Of a stretch of 64,000 nucleotides of DNA, positions 1 through 9,307 are shown piece after piece. The notes beneath the pieces were generated by a model. It did no database searches. It was not told the origin of the DNA and saw nothing but the letters and a program-made list of their open reading frames with translations. The stretch covers positions 2,170,001 through 2,234,000 of the forward strand of contig OZ252262.1 in NCBI GenBank assembly GCA_965249965.1, in the 5' to 3' direction. Origin of the DNA: HXMU1420-13 sp965249965. GTDB taxonomy: Bacteria > Bacteroidota > Rhodothermia > Balneolales > Balneolaceae. A program made the position numbers and the translations under genes. How positions within the stretch are numbered: the stretch's first letter is position 1; every line of letters begins with the position of its first letter.

Positions 1-1
1 G

Positions 2-169
2 CTGGGAGCGGATCGAAGCATCCGGGCAATCCCATCGCAGCAGAGTGGGCTGAAAGTAGGTGGGCAGATCCGGGCAATGCTCCCCCTCAACGACATGCAG
101 TTGCTCATCCTGCGAAATGATGAGAAAGTGATTTTAGTGGAACATAATTTTATTTCTGACTCGAAATGA
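2..169 (+). CDS. FG-GAP/ASPIC-UnbV family protein, C-terminal end only
   Basis: The window opens inside a plus-strand gene; only its last 55 codons are present, ending at the TGA at 167-169. The first ~40 residues match the C-terminal end of the complete FG-GAP/ASPIC protein at 3396-6683 (shared stretches include IPSQQSGLKVGGQIRAMLPL), after which the two tails differ (this one ends in NFISDSK). It is therefore the end of a paralogue of that protein. Its stop overlaps the ATG of the following receptor gene by the ATGA arrangement, which implies translational coupling. The DNA is GC-rich compared with the receptor gene downstream. Function is inferred only from the paralogue. Confidence 0.85.
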   Translation: MGADRSIRAIPSQQSGLKVGGQIRAMLPLNDMQLLILRNDEKVILVEHNFISDSK

Positions 170-2802
170 AAAGTATCAATAGTGTTCCAATTTTGATTTT
201 ACTTTGTTTACTATGGAGCAATAGTGCACTGAAAGCTCAACAAACTGTTTATTTAGCGGACTCCACAGAGCATTCTAATATCCGTCATGTATATTCATCA
301 TTACAAGTAATTCAGGGAATATCACCAGGAGTAAGTGTTTATCAGGATCGAGATCCAAATGGTGGGTTCATATTTCGCAACAGGGGGATTAATGGCTTAG
401 AAAAGCAGCATCCACTAATTGTTGTTGACGGTATTCAAGGCTTTGATTTAGCATTCTTGAATCCAAATGAGATAGCTTCAGTAACAATAAATAATACATT
501 GTTTTCATCATTGAAATATGGATTAAATGGGTCGAATAGTGTGATTGAAATTAAAACAAGAGATCAATCTCATGATAATCAGACTCAAATAAAGTATGCC
601 GGTTATCTAGCTACATCGAGAAAAAGCAATGAAGTAGATGTATTAAGTGCTAAAGAATATACAGCCATAGGTGGTCCTGATTTAGGTGATTCAATGGATT
701 GGCAGGAATCTGTGTCAAGAGAGGCTGTTTCACAGACCCATCTAATTTCGCTTTCGGGAAATTCAAAACTGATTAATTATCAGGCATCCGGACTTTACGA
801 ATTTACAGAAGGAATTTTGAAATCCTCTGCATTCGAACGTTTTATGATCCGATCTGGAATGAATGCGAGAAACAGAACGAATACAATCCAGTTCAAAGCC
901 AACGCATTTATTGGGAATAGAGTAGAAAACCCATCATTTGTTGAAGCTTTTAGATATGCCGTAATTTATAATCCTACATCGCCAACTCGATTTGAAAGTG
1001 GTGATTTCTACCAACCTATTTTATTCGATAATTTCAACCCGCTTGCAATTTTGGGGCAATCAATTGCCAGAAATGAAAACCGGTCTTCTGGCATCAGTAC
1101 TGATTTAAGCTATGCTATTCTTGAAAATCTAGCATTCCGTTCTTCTTTTAGCAGTAACGTTTCAACGTATAATAACGGGCAGTTTTTTTCTGTTGATTCG
1201 TTTTTTAGAGGTTTTAGCGCAAACGGACTTGTTGTTAGAACAAATATGGAACAAGAATTTATTTCATCTCAAAATAGCCTTCGGTATTCCACAAAATTGA
1301 TGGGAAATTCTGTTTTTATTTCAGCCGGATTAGATCACTGGAAGAGAAAGTCAAAGACTGAGGAAATGTTGATATCGAATATTGGTACTGATGTATATGG
1401 ATTCAATATTCCGAATGTATTTGAGCAATCAGAGATACAATCAACATTGTCTAAATTCCCTTCAGTGAAGAATACCTCCTTGTTTATAAATACCGGGATG
1501 ACAGGTAATGTATTTTCTATTGAAGCCATGTTTAGAAATGAACAATTCAATGTTCTAGGGAATGATCATGACCGAGAAATTCATGGTGGTATTTTAGGTG
1601 ATTTGAATCTGTCTGAGCTTTTAAAAATTGAATTATTTGATGAATTAAAAACTACATTAAGTTATGCCAAAACTGGGGTAATGCCCGGTGAATATGGGTT
1701 AGGACTGGCAAAACAAGAATTTGATTCTTTCCTCGGTGATTTTCGATTTGTAAGAGATTCAAATGAAAACTTAGTCCTTTCTACCATACAAGAAATAAGT
1801 ATCGGGTTCTCAGGTTCGTTGTTAGATAATCGAGTGAGCTTCAATCTTGAAGTCTATGATCGAAGTACAGACGATATAATTACACCAGCTTTTTTACCGA
1901 TTCCCGAATCATTAAATGGTTCAGGGCTCCAATATCAAAATAATGTTGATCTTAGCACAAGAGGTGTTGAACTCGGAATTGGTTTCAGTGCCATCATACT
2001 AAATCGTATAAAAGCTACCTCACAAGTAAGTATTTCTAGTTACTCAATAATTGTTGAATCATTTCCGGAAATACAAACATTGGTTGGATATCCGGGTGCG
2101 CCCGGACAAGGATCAGTTCAGATGGTAAGAGTAAAAGAAGGGCGCGAATTAGGCGAGTTTTGGGGGCCAGTCTTTAATGGAATAGATGATTTCGGGGTTC
2201 CAATTTTTAAAGACATTAATGGTGATGGGGAAATCAGATCCCTACAGTTTCAAGCATTACAGGAAGGTGCAGATTTTAATGTATTAGGAAATGCATATCC
2301 CGATTTTGAACTTGGGTGGCACAATCAATTAATGATCAAGAATTTTAACCTTGAGTTTTTATTTAGAGGAGCATTTGGCCATAGTCTGATAAATATGAAT
2401 CGAATGTTTTACGAATCGAATGATCCCGGAGCTATAGGATCCTATAATCGCATCCGTACAGATAAGGCAGTTGATGGGTTGACTGCAAATTTATATAGCT
2501 CGTTATATGTTGAGAAAGCAGATTTTATAAAATTGGATTACATCACTTTTGGCTATGATTTTGATTTAACAGCTATACAGCAAATTAATTCGTTCACTAT
2601 TATGGCAAGCATTGAAAACGTACTTACTTTTACGAACTATACGGGGGTTAGCCCTGAACCGATTTTAAATGATTATGGTCCATACGATAATGGGGGATTC
2701 AGAACTTCAACACCTTCATTACTTGCCTCTGGGATAGACAGGCGCTCAAATTATTTACCAGCAAGAACAATCTTGTTCGGGATTCAATTATCATTTAATT
2801 AA
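166..2802 (+). CDS. SusC/RagA-like TonB-dependent outer-membrane receptor
   Basis: An 878-residue protein with a Sec signal peptide (residues 1-24, cleavage near KAQ-Q). A plug domain follows at about 45-140, with the SusC-type signatures FRNRGINGL and PLIVVDGIQG, and then a long beta-barrel with a C-terminus ending ILFGIQLSFN. SusC-type receptors import large ligands across the outer membrane using TonB energy. At 878 residues it is shorter than typical SusC proteins (about 1000) because it lacks the N-terminal carboxypeptidase-regulatory-like domain; no clear TonB box was identified. No SusD homologue follows; instead there is a small lipoprotein and an FG-GAP/ASPIC lipoprotein, which may act as the surface ligand-binding partners. 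It overlaps the upstream ASPIC gene by 4 bp. The substrate is unknown. Confidence 0.85.
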   Translation: MKSINSVPILILLCLLWSNSALKAQQTVYLADSTEHSNIRHVYSSLQVIQGISPGVSVYQDRDPNGGFIFRNRGINGLEKQHPLIVVDGIQGFDLAFLNPNEIASVTINNTLFSSLKYGLNGSNSVIEIKTRDQSHDNQTQIKYAGYLATSRKSNEVDVLSAKEYTAIGGPDLGDSMDWQESVSREAVSQTHLISLSGNSKLINYQASGLYEFTEGILKSSAFERFMIRSGMNARNRTNTIQFKANAFIGNRVENPSFVEAFRYAVIYNPTSPTRFESGDFYQPILFDNFNPLAILGQSIARNENRSSGISTDLSYAILENLAFRSSFSSNVSTYNNGQFFSVDSFFRGFSANGLVVRTNMEQEFISSQNSLRYSTKLMGNSVFISAGLDHWKRKSKTEEMLISNIGTDVYGFNIPNVFEQSEIQSTLSKFPSVKNTSLFINTGMTGNVFSIEAMFRNEQFNVLGNDHDREIHGGILGDLNLSELLKIELFDELKTTLSYAKTGVMPGEYGLGLAKQEFDSFLGDFRFVRDSNENLVLSTIQEISIGFSGSLLDNRVSFNLEVYDRSTDDIITPAFLPIPESLNGSGLQYQNNVDLSTRGVELGIGFSAIILNRIKATSQVSISSYSIIVESFPEIQTLVGYPGAPGQGSVQMVRVKEGRELGEFWGPVFNGIDDFGVPIFKDINGDGEIRSLQFQALQEGADFNVLGNAYPDFELGWHNQLMIKNFNLEFLFRGAFGHSLINMNRMFYESNDPGAIGSYNRIRTDKAVDGLTANLYSSLYVEKADFIKLDYITFGYDFDLTAIQQINSFTIMASIENVLTFTNYTGVSPEPILNDYGPYDNGGFRTSTPSLLASGIDRRSNYLPARTILFGIQLSFN

Positions 2803-2835
2803 CTCAATTTTCTAATCAATAAACTGTTTCTACTC

Positions 2836-3393
2836 ATGAAATTTCATCTTGTTATGCTGGTGTTTACAATCTTTGCGTTGGCTAATTGCGAACAAAAAAC
2901 AGACTACCAAAAGGAAATTGATGTTGCACTCGCTACCGGTGAACGTATTGATAGTTTAATCTTAGATTATACCCTTGGTATGTCCAGAGATGAATTCTTT
3001 GATTACTCGTGGGAAATTAACAAAGAAGGGATTGTTGTTAATGGGGCAGGAGCCGAGATTGTTCAAGATGTAGATTGGCTGAATTCTCCCGCAAGGCGTA
3101 AATTTTATCCAAATTTTATTGATGATAAAGTAGTACAACTCCCCATCGAATATACTTACAATGGTTGGGCTCCCTGGAATGAGCATCTCGTTTCTGATAG
3201 CTTGCTTCAAGATGTTTTGAATTATATGGCCCCGGTGTATGATGTAAGCTTTACTCAGAGGATGATCGAGTCTGGCGAAAAGGTATATTATAGCATCAAG
3301 GCCAATCAGGAAATTCGATTAGAAATTATCGACGAATCATCAATTCGGGTCACCTTTACAGATTTATCAGCACTTACCAGCGGTACAAAATAA
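2836..3393 (+). CDS. small lipoprotein of the SusC/FG-GAP cluster
   Basis: A 185-residue protein with a lipoprotein signal peptide: a hydrophobic stretch ends in the lipobox LANC with the modified cysteine at residue 18. No recognisable enzymatic domain follows. It lies 33 bp after the SusC-like receptor and 2 bp before the FG-GAP/ASPIC lipoprotein, so the three are almost certainly one operon. It sits where SusD would be expected but is far shorter than SusD (about 500 residues) and shows no TPR-like features. I do not recognise the family; a periplasmic or outer-membrane accessory role is inferred from position only. Confidence 0.7.
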   Translation: MKFHLVMLVFTIFALANCEQKTDYQKEIDVALATGERIDSLILDYTLGMSRDEFFDYSWEINKEGIVVNGAGAEIVQDVDWLNSPARRKFYPNFIDDKVVQLPIEYTYNGWAPWNEHLVSDSLLQDVLNYMAPVYDVSFTQRMIESGEKVYYSIKANQEIRLEIIDESSIRVTFTDLSALTSGTK

Positions 3394-3395
3394 TT

Positions 3396-6300
3396 ATGCT
3401 TTCTAAATCAAAAATTCTTCTTCTTATCCCCATACTAATACTCATGATCGGGGCCTGTTATCTCAATCAACGTGGCATCAAAGTGTTTGAAAAAGTGCCG
3501 GATTCAGAATCAGGACTTGTATTCGATAACCCGCTAGACTTTGATCAGGAATTCAATATCTATAAATATCGAAATTTCTATAATGGTGGAGGTGTGGCTT
3601 TTGGAGACATCAACAACGATGGATTACTGGACATATACTTCACGGCAAACATGCGCCCAAACAAGTTATTCCTTAACAAGGGTGAATTCACGTTTGAAGA
3701 TATTACTGACAAAGCTGGAGTTGCGGGAGAACGATCCTGGAGTACCGGGGTAAGCATGGCAGATGTAAATGGCGATGGGCTGGTCGATATTTATGTTTCA
3801 AATTCTGGTGATGTTGAAGGCGATAATAAGCAGAATGAGTTGTTCATCAACAATGGCGATTTAACGTTTACTGAACAGGCGGAGAAATATGGACTTGCAG
3901 ACCGTGGATTTTCGACTCAGGCATCATTTTTTGATTATGATAAAGACGGCGATCTAGATTTATATCTGCTGAATAATTCATATCGCGCAATTGGCAGCTT
4001 TAACCTGCAAATTAACGAAAGAGGCTCACGAGATGAAGTTGGTGGCGATAAACTCTTTCGTAATGATGGCGAAATTTTTACGGATGTAAGTGCAGACGCA
4101 GGAATTTATGGAAGTATCATCGGTTTTGGGTTGGGAGTAACCATTCTTGATGTAAATCGAGATGGCTGGCAGGATCTCTATGTTTCCAACGATTTTTTCG
4201 AACGGGATTATTTGTACATCAATAAACAAGATGGAACATTTGAGGAAGTGTTGATTGAATCGATTCAGAGTATCAGTGGGGCTTCAATGGGTGCCGATGC
4301 CGCAGACATCAACCATGATGGATATCCTGAAATATTTGTAACAGAAATGCTCCCTGAACCAGAAGAAAGGGTAAAAACGGTTACTACTTTCGAGAGTTGG
4401 GATAAATATCAGTTTAGCCTGGAAAACGGGTACTATCACCAGTTCACCCGCAATATGTTTCAATTAAATAATCAGGACAACTCATTTAGTGAAGTTGGGC
4501 GAATTACAGGGGTCGAAGCCACGGATTGGAGCTGGGCAGCCTTAATGAATGATTTCGATCATAACGGGCATACAGATTTATTTGTAGCTAATGGGATCTA
4601 TCAAGACTTAACTGATCAGGATTACATTCAATATGTTTCCAGCAACGAGATTATTCAAACCATTACTGGTGGTGATGAAGTTGACTATAAACAACTAATC
4701 GATCTTATACCATCAGTTCCCATCCCCAATTATTTATTTGCGGGGCAGGGCAATCTGGAATTTGTAAATAAAGCCGAGGAGTGGGGATTGGCAGAGCCGG
4801 GTTTTTCGAACGGTTCGGCCTATGGCGACCTGGATAATGATGGCGATTTGGATCTGGTGGTCAACAATGTGAATATGCCGGCTTTTGTGTACCGCAATAC
4901 GGCCGCCGATCGTGGCCTTGGGTCCTGGCTGATGGTAGCCCTGGAAGGCGAGGGAGCCAACACTCAAGCCATTGGAGCCCAGCTAAGCGTATGGGCCGGA
5001 GGAAGGCTCTACTGGCGCGAGCAGGTGCTGCAGCGCGGCTTCCAAAGCACGGTGGATGCGCGCCTGCATGTTGGGCTGGGTCAAGCCACCGCGGTGGATT
5101 CCCTGGAAGTGCTCTGGCCGGACGGGCGACGCACGCGCCTGGAAGGGGTAGCGGTGAATCAGCTGCTTACCGTATCTCAGGCCGAAGCTGTTGACGTGCC
5201 ACTGGCGAATCAGCCTGAAGAAATAACGCCGCTGCTCGTGGCTACCGATCCGGGGCTGGACTGGCGCCACACCGAGAACGCCTTTGTAGACTTTGACCGC
5301 GACCGCCTGGCCTTCCACATGCGCTCGACCGAAGGACCGGCCGGGTGCACCTCTTCGGATCAAGGCCTGCTGTATCTGGGCGGTGCGAAAGATCAACCGG
5401 GGAGCATCCAGCAAAAAACCAATCAAGGCTGGGGCGAAGTCTTTGCCACTCACGCCCTGCCCGAGGACACCGACTGCGTGTTCTTCGACGCCGACGGCGA
5501 TGGTGATGAGGATGTGTATGTGGCTAGTGGGGGCAACGAATTCAGCACCAGCTCCGAAGGGCTCTTCGACCGCTTGTACCTGCAAGGCACGCACGGCTGG
5601 GAGGCATCGAGCGGGATTCCTGGCGGCTTTCATGCCAACGGCACGGTGAGCGCGGGCGACTGGGACGCCGACGGGGATGTAGACCTGTTTGTGGGAGAGC
5701 GCCTCAAGCCGTTTGCCCTGGGCACGCCGGTAAGCGGGCGCCTGCTGCAAAACGACGGGAGCGGAGGCTTCACCGACCTCACCCAAACGGTGGCGCCGGA
5801 GCTGCTCAACTCGGGCATGTTTACCGGCTCAGCCTTTGGGGATGTGGACGGGGATGGCGATCTGGATCTGATTACCGGGGGAGAATGGGCACCGATCCGA
5901 GTGTTTCGCAATCAGCTGCGCGAGTCGGGCGAGGCTCGCTTCACTGAAACTACAAGTCAGGCCGGGCTGGGACGATCCAACGGCTGGTGGAACGAAGTCA
6001 TGGTCACCGACTGGGACGGAGACGGCCATCTGGACATTATCGGGCTCAATCATGGGCTCAACTCGCGCTTTCGCGCCAGTGCCGATAAACCGGCCAGCTG
6101 GTGGGTGGGCGACTTCGATGCGAACGGCTCCACCGAGCAGATTCTGAGCACCTACAACGGGGCGGAGTCCTACCCGATGGTGCTGCGCCATGATCTGGTG
6201 AATCAGTTGCCGGGCCTGAAGCGCAAATACCTGAAGTATGCGGCCTACAAGGGGCAGACGATGGAAGATATTTTTACTAAAGAAGAGTTAGGGCGAGGGC

Positions 6301-6683
6301 GCGAGCTACGAGCATATACGCTGGCGAGCATGGTATTTTGGGGCAACGGCGATGGCACCTATAGTGCGGGGCAGGAGCTGCCGATGGCGGCGCAGCTGGC
6401 GCCGATGTATGCTGGGGCGCTGTTTGAGGTGAGCCAATCGGGCCGCCCGGAGTTGATACTGGGAGGCAACCTGTACGGGGTGAAGCCGGAAGCCGGGCGC
6501 TACGATGCATCGTTTGGAGTGGTGTTAGCGCTGGGAGCGGATCGGAGCATCCGGGCGATCCCATCGCAGCAGAGTGGGCTGAAAGTAGGTGGGCAGATCC
6601 GGGCGATGCTCCCCCTCAACGACAATCAGCTGCTCATCCTGCGAAATGATGAGGATGGGATAGTACTCAGATTGAACAGATAA
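3396..6683 (+). CDS. FG-GAP/VCBS repeat lipoprotein with ASPIC/UnbV domain
   Basis: A 1095-residue lipoprotein (lipobox MIGAC, cysteine 21). It has many FG-GAP/VCBS-type repeats with calcium-binding-like loops such as DINNDGLLDIY, DVNGDGLVDIY, DYDKDGDLDLY and DADGDGDEDVY, and a central ASPIC/UnbV segment around residues 540-610 (EVLWPDGRRTRLEGV). Such proteins are beta-propeller surface proteins often encoded beside SusC-like receptors; a ligand-binding role is likely but unproven. The gene is a compositional mosaic. Up to about residue 450 the DNA is AT-rich like its neighbours, and from about 4,740 onwards it becomes strongly GC-rich. The last part repeats the end of the upstream paralogue at 1-123. 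It ends 1 bp before the convergent kinase gene. Confidence 0.88.
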   Translation: MLSKSKILLLIPILILMIGACYLNQRGIKVFEKVPDSESGLVFDNPLDFDQEFNIYKYRNFYNGGGVAFGDINNDGLLDIYFTANMRPNKLFLNKGEFTFEDITDKAGVAGERSWSTGVSMADVNGDGLVDIYVSNSGDVEGDNKQNELFINNGDLTFTEQAEKYGLADRGFSTQASFFDYDKDGDLDLYLLNNSYRAIGSFNLQINERGSRDEVGGDKLFRNDGEIFTDVSADAGIYGSIIGFGLGVTILDVNRDGWQDLYVSNDFFERDYLYINKQDGTFEEVLIESIQSISGASMGADAADINHDGYPEIFVTEMLPEPEERVKTVTTFESWDKYQFSLENGYYHQFTRNMFQLNNQDNSFSEVGRITGVEATDWSWAALMNDFDHNGHTDLFVANGIYQDLTDQDYIQYVSSNEIIQTITGGDEVDYKQLIDLIPSVPIPNYLFAGQGNLEFVNKAEEWGLAEPGFSNGSAYGDLDNDGDLDLVVNNVNMPAFVYRNTAADRGLGSWLMVALEGEGANTQAIGAQLSVWAGGRLYWREQVLQRGFQSTVDARLHVGLGQATAVDSLEVLWPDGRRTRLEGVAVNQLLTVSQAEAVDVPLANQPEEITPLLVATDPGLDWRHTENAFVDFDRDRLAFHMRSTEGPAGCTSSDQGLLYLGGAKDQPGSIQQKTNQGWGEVFATHALPEDTDCVFFDADGDGDEDVYVASGGNEFSTSSEGLFDRLYLQGTHGWEASSGIPGGFHANGTVSAGDWDADGDVDLFVGERLKPFALGTPVSGRLLQNDGSGGFTDLTQTVAPELLNSGMFTGSAFGDVDGDGDLDLITGGEWAPIRVFRNQLRESGEARFTETTSQAGLGRSNGWWNEVMVTDWDGDGHLDIIGLNHGLNSRFRASADKPASWWVGDFDANGSTEQILSTYNGAESYPMVLRHDLVNQLPGLKRKYLKYAAYKGQTMEDIFTKEELGRGRELRAYTLASMVFWGNGDGTYSAGQELPMAAQLAPMYAGALFEVSQSGRPELILGGNLYGVKPEAGRYDASFGVVLALGADRSIRAIPSQQSGLKVGGQIRAMLPLNDNQLLILRNDEDGIVLRLNR
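6530..6652 (+). repeat. 3' coding repeat shared with positions 1-123
   Basis: These 123 bases match positions 1-123 with only a handful of substitutions and no gap; similarity stops abruptly after the codons for RNDE. Both copies encode the end of an FG-GAP/ASPIC protein in the same frame. The abrupt end and the high similarity, compared with the diverged stop-proximal codons, suggest recent recombination or gene conversion between paralogues. The full length of the shared segment cannot be judged because the upstream copy is cut by the window edge. Confidence 0.9.
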
Positions 6684-6684
6684 T

Positions 6685-9237
6685 TTATGCATCGACAATA
6701 GCGATCTTTGCAATCTCTTCTACTGTAAATATACATTCAAGTTTAAAGCCAGATTCAGTTTCAATAGAATAATCTGCTTCAAGTTGAAGAAGTAATGAAT
6801 TGATAAGTTTATATCCCAGAGAGGTTCCTGTTTCAAGTGCTCTAGTATCAAAACCTAAACCAGAGTCGGAATAATTTAATTTAACAGTAGCTTCATCAAG
6901 ATTTTTGATCGATATATATATTGATCCCTCATTATTCGAAAACGCATGTTTTAAAGAATTAGTAATTAACTCATTCAGTAAAAGGCCAACAGGTACAGCC
7001 TGATTAATGGAAATACCAACATGTTCAATATCAGACATCAAATTTATATCACTGATAAATGAAGGATGTGTTTTTGAGATATTAAGTGTGAGCTTATCGA
7101 GATACGTATCAAGATAAATCACGTTAAAATTCTCAGTGTTGTATAATATTTCGTGTACAGTTGCAATAGATTGAATTCTATTTACTGCATCTTCAAGAGA
7201 AAATTTTGATTCATCACCTTTCATTAGCTCCAATTGCAGCAAGCCCGAGATTATTGCCAGATTGTTTTTAACTCGGTGATGAATCTCTCCAAGTAATGCA
7301 TTTTTCTCGTTTAGTGAGTCGATAATTGCCTGTTCGCGTTGAACAGTTTCGGTTATATCCTGGAAAAAACCATAGACTCGAACAATTTGATCGCCGGCAT
7401 ATTCAGCAGCCCCTTTTGCACGAACCCATTTATGATTCCCCTTTGCTGTAATGAGTTCAAATCTTCCATCATGCGAGGTACCTTCAGAAATGAGCTGATC
7501 GAAATGCTGTGTTATTAAATCTCGAGATTCACCTTCTTTATAGAAATTGATTGCTGTTTCAGGATCTGGTTCAAAATCTTCAGGAACTTCATGAATTTGT
7601 TTAGTAACACTAGTCCAGTTCAGTTTCCCTGTAATTAAATTAAGCTCCCAGCCACCATTAACTGAAACCTCACTAATCTCTTCTAAAAGCCTGTCACGTT
7701 GAATTCTTTCTGTGATATCTGTTACTATGAAATCGTGAATGATATCACCATTGGTGCTAGCAGTAGCGTTGCTGATAAGATGAACCCACTTAAGTTTACC
7801 GGATGGATTAATTATTCGAAAATATTGGTCAACTGAGTGCCCGGTACGTTGAACTTCGGTGAGAATATCATAGATATTGAGCACCTTTTCATCCTTATGT
7901 GTTTGATTAAAGATGAGTTCAAAATTATTTTTGGCACTGTGTTCATCAACTTCATACAAATCATAAAAACCTTTGTTCGCAAAAACGATTTCTCTACTAC
8001 CATCAATTTTATCAACAATTCGGGCCACTCCACCTTGCATATTATCTGCTATGGTGTTTAGATGTTGCAGCGATTTATTCGCGAGTCTTTCGGCTTCATG
8101 TTGTTCGGTGATATCCTGAATAACTCCAACAATCTTCTCAAGTTTATTCTGATTAAAAACAGGAACACCAATTGCCCGTAATATTTTAACCTTGTCGCTT
8201 GAGCTGGTGAATTCCAAAGTAAGATCATATTCCTTATTCGATGTTCGTAACTCATTAAGTGCCGTTTGCAAATGATGACGGCTCACAGGGGCTAATTTTC
8301 CTCTAAATTCCCAGTAATCAAATTTGTCGATGTTCTCAATATCTAAAATTTCTGAGGCTAATCCCGACCACGAGACTTCGTAACTATTTGCATCCATCAC
8401 CCAATTACACATTTTTCCTATGCGTTGAGCATCCTGAAGCCTTTCTAAACTATCTGCTAATCGTTGCTCGTTAACTTTTTTCTCAGTGATGTCTTCCTGA
8501 AATGCTATAAATCTGTCAAGCTTACCGTCATTGAATATTGGGGTGATGTCAAGCTTGAGCCAAATTTTCTCCCCATTTCTATGATAGTTCAGTATTTCTA
8601 CAGTAAAAGGAACTTCTTCCTTTAGTTTGGAACTAATTAAGGCAATCGTATCCGGACTTGTATCGGGACCTTGCAGAAGCTCGCCCGGTTTTTTGCCAAT
8701 CATCTCTTCCAGTGAATAACCGGTAATATTAGTGTGAGCTTCATTCACCCAAACAACAAGTCCCTGAGAATCTGTGGTTAATACCGCGGTTTTTGTATTT
8801 AATGCAGCTTCTGAAATTAATGTGCTTTGTTCTCTCAGTACTTGGAGTTGAGAGCGTACTAAACTCCCTTTTAACTCGCGTATAATACTACTGATAATAG
8901 TAATGGGTTGGTCAACAAAACAGATGTTATTGATGTTTCCACTATTCAGTAGATCCATTGATTGATCTGAGTAAGATGATTTTGAAATCCAAATAATTGG
9001 GATTTTATTGGAGTAGAACTTCAAAACTTGTTCTCTAGCCTCAGACGGTAGATTTGCATCAACAAGTAAAATACTATTTAAAAAATTTTCTGAATTAATT
9101 TCTACCAGATCATCTTTACTCAGTTCAAATAGTTCGGCGGCTGTAAAAAATCTATCTATTTTCTCTACACACTTTTCTTTACTAGCAACTTCGCCGGCTA
9201 TTAAATAAATACTGAATTTTTGATTTTTAAAATTCAA
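6685..9237 (-). CDS. multi-PAS sensor histidine kinase (HisKA_2 type)
   Basis: An 850-residue cytoplasmic kinase without membrane segments. Residues 1-120 resemble a receiver-like fold of unclear function. Three to four PAS/PAC modules follow (about 140-255, 265-385, 390-510 and 520-635), each closing with an EDITE or QDITE-like motif. Next come a HisKA_2 dimerisation/phosphoacceptor region with EIHHRVKNNL at 651-660 and an HATPase domain with N-box NELITNSLKHAF (about 755-766) and G-box DSGLGFD. HisKA_2/HWE-type kinases often sense light, redox or small ligands through PAS domains; no cofactor residue can be assigned here. No response regulator gene is adjacent, so it is an orphan kinase in this window. 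It converges on the FG-GAP gene with 1 bp between stops. Confidence 0.9.
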   Translation of the reverse strand: MNFKNQKFSIYLIAGEVASKEKCVEKIDRFFTAAELFELSKDDLVEINSENFLNSILLVDANLPSEAREQVLKFYSNKIPIIWISKSSYSDQSMDLLNSGNINNICFVDQPITIISSIIRELKGSLVRSQLQVLREQSTLISEAALNTKTAVLTTDSQGLVVWVNEAHTNITGYSLEEMIGKKPGELLQGPDTSPDTIALISSKLKEEVPFTVEILNYHRNGEKIWLKLDITPIFNDGKLDRFIAFQEDITEKKVNEQRLADSLERLQDAQRIGKMCNWVMDANSYEVSWSGLASEILDIENIDKFDYWEFRGKLAPVSRHHLQTALNELRTSNKEYDLTLEFTSSSDKVKILRAIGVPVFNQNKLEKIVGVIQDITEQHEAERLANKSLQHLNTIADNMQGGVARIVDKIDGSREIVFANKGFYDLYEVDEHSAKNNFELIFNQTHKDEKVLNIYDILTEVQRTGHSVDQYFRIINPSGKLKWVHLISNATASTNGDIIHDFIVTDITERIQRDRLLEEISEVSVNGGWELNLITGKLNWTSVTKQIHEVPEDFEPDPETAINFYKEGESRDLITQHFDQLISEGTSHDGRFELITAKGNHKWVRAKGAAEYAGDQIVRVYGFFQDITETVQREQAIIDSLNEKNALLGEIHHRVKNNLAIISGLLQLELMKGDESKFSLEDAVNRIQSIATVHEILYNTENFNVIYLDTYLDKLTLNISKTHPSFISDINLMSDIEHVGISINQAVPVGLLLNELITNSLKHAFSNNEGSIYISIKNLDEATVKLNYSDSGLGFDTRALETGTSLGYKLINSLLLQLEADYSIETESGFKLECIFTVEEIAKIAIVDA

Positions 9238-9307
9238 CGTTCTACAAAGAATTGGGTTTTACTAGTAGTTAACCTGTATGGATTATCGGGTATAATTATA
9301 GAATTCA

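Noticed and set aside
4983..6713. Several long minus-strand and alternative plus-strand frames across the GC-rich half of the FG-GAP/ASPIC gene
   Set aside because: They arise because GC-rich coding DNA has few stop codons in other frames. Their translations are Arg/Pro/Ala-rich without family features, and the plus-strand gene explains the region.
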